Shown here piece after piece: positions 13,580 through 14,120 of a stretch of 14,120 nt of DNA (the first letter of the stretch is position 1; each line of letters begins with the position of its first letter). This DNA comes from Dehalococcoidia bacterium (GTDB lineage Bacteria; Chloroflexota; Dehalococcoidia; DSTF01; JALHUB01). The translations under genes were made by a program, and so were the position numbers. The DNA lies in NCBI GenBank assembly GCA_022865685.1, contig JALHUB010000076.1, forward strand, positions 1 through 14,120, read 5' to 3'. The notes under the pieces are model-generated. The model made no database searches. It saw only the letters and a list, made by a program, of their open reading frames with translations, and was not told the origin of the DNA.

Positions 13580-14120
13580 TTGCGAACGCGTGACCTATTG
13601 GTGGCGCTCTTCTTGGCGCTGAGTGGCGCCTTTGTTGGCTGCGGTGGCAGTCATGGCGCGGCGTTCGCGCGGCCGCCGACCGCTCCCGCTCCGACACCCA
13701 CGGTTGCACCTTCGCCGACTCCGTGGACGCCGCCCGCCTTCGTCAACGCGCCAGCGCCACTCGATATTCCCACCTACGATGGATCGGGGCAGGTCGTGCA
13801 CCCGGACGTCATCTACTTCCCGGACGGCTGGCACGGTCACAAGTACTGGATGGCGATGACTCCCTATCCCTTCGACACTGACACCTACGAGAACCCCAGC
13901 ATCGTCGTGTCCGACGACGGCCGGTCGTGGTCCGTGCCGGACGGCCTGGAGAATCCCATCGTTCCGCGACCGGACTGCGATCACAACAGCGACGCCGACA
14001 TCGTCTACAATCTGCGCACCGGCGAGCTCTACGTCTACTACACGGAGCAGTTGCGTGCCGACCGCTGTCCCGGTGAGAACACGAACAGCATTCGCCTGGT
14101 CACGTCTGCGGACGGTGTCA
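13580..14120 (+). CDS. Lipoprotein with sialidase/beta-propeller-like domain (3' truncated)
   Basis: The frame is open to the window end (180 residues visible). The start is TTG 13580-13582, chosen because AGGGGGA (13564-13570) lies 9 bases ahead and it yields a model lipoprotein signal: (M)RTRDLLVALFLALSG followed by lipobox FVGC with Cys21. A Pro/Ala/Thr-rich linker (about 29-58) tethers the globular domain. That domain has HPDVIYFPDGWHGHKYWMAM, TPYP, YENPSIV, an Asp-box-like DDGRSW with W 8 residues after the preceding Val, and HNSDADI followed by LYVYYTEQ. This pattern belongs to exported BNR/sialidase-like or five-bladed propeller proteins that bind or cleave surface glycans; whether this one is an enzyme cannot be told from the fragment. 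It would be anchored on the outer face of the membrane. Divergent from the membrane protein gene. Confidence 0.75.
   Translation, partial: MRTRDLLVALFLALSGAFVGCGGSHGAAFARPPTAPAPTPTVAPSPTPWTPPAFVNAPAPLDIPTYDGSGQVVHPDVIYFPDGWHGHKYWMAMTPYPFDTDTYENPSIVVSDDGRSWSVPDGLENPIVPRPDCDHNSDADIVYNLRTGELYVYYTEQLRADRCPGENTNSIRLVTSADGV

Noticed and set aside
12433..14120. Attachment-site duplicate of the tRNA-Pro 3' end
   Set aside because: I found no second copy of the tRNA T-arm/acceptor sequence in the window, and no integrase gene is present.
1..14120. CRISPR arrays, tandem repeats or insertion-sequence ends
   Set aside because: No regularly spaced direct repeats, transposase motifs or flanking terminal inverted repeats were seen on either strand.

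Overview
This is a 14.1-kb GC-rich bacterial chromosomal window with both ends cut inside genes. The gene mix is a C-terminal piece of a GH94 cyclic-glucan-synthase-type protein, a split transketolase, many flavin/CoA enzymes, an LivJ-type receptor, a multi-pass membrane protein, and several GTG/TTG starts behind strong Shine-Dalgarno (SD) sites. This would fit an uncultured Chloroflexota (Dehalococcoidia-like) genome, but that placement is inference from gene style only. No rRNA, CRISPR, insertion sequence or phage structural gene is visible.

Layout. (1) 1-2049: 3' part of a GH94 glycoside phosphorylase / cyclic beta-1,2-glucan synthetase, + strand. (2) 2240-3479: a small charged hypothetical protein and an NAD-type short-chain dehydrogenase (SDR), both on the minus strand. 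(3) 3661-5817: a divergently transcribed pair, a 135-aa four-cysteine protein (TIGR04076-like) and a long acyl-CoA dehydrogenase homologue. (4) 5889-10025, minus strand: split transketolase (N-subunit, then C-subunit with a 4-bp overlap), a class III PLP aminotransferase, and a nitronate monooxygenase-like FMN protein that seems to have its own promoter and a palindromic operator-like site. (5) 10198-11424: a branched-chain-amino-acid-type substrate-binding lipoprotein transcribed divergently from the transketolase operon, with good sigma70-type promoters for both directions in the shared 172-bp gap. (6) 11425-12509: a gene-poor patch, then a small protein carrying an R-S-ExE ADP-ribosyltransferase-like signature, a bidirectional terminator and tRNA-Pro(GGG). 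(7) 12559-13383: a multi-pass membrane protein. (8) 13580-end: a TTG-started lipoprotein with a beta-propeller / sialidase-like domain.

How the genes may work together. Regions 3-5 look catabolic. The SDR, acyl-CoA dehydrogenase and FMN oxygenase handle acyl or carbonyl substrates. The aminotransferase plus split transketolase, next to a solute receptor and driven from one intergenic region, suggests uptake and breakdown of an amino-containing substrate that I cannot identify. The most novel-looking items are the ADP-ribosyltransferase-like orphan beside tRNA-Pro and the uncharacterised four-Cys protein coupled to an unusually long acyl-CoA dehydrogenase. Several start codons are moved here on the strength of SD sites and promoters; no computation or database search was possible.
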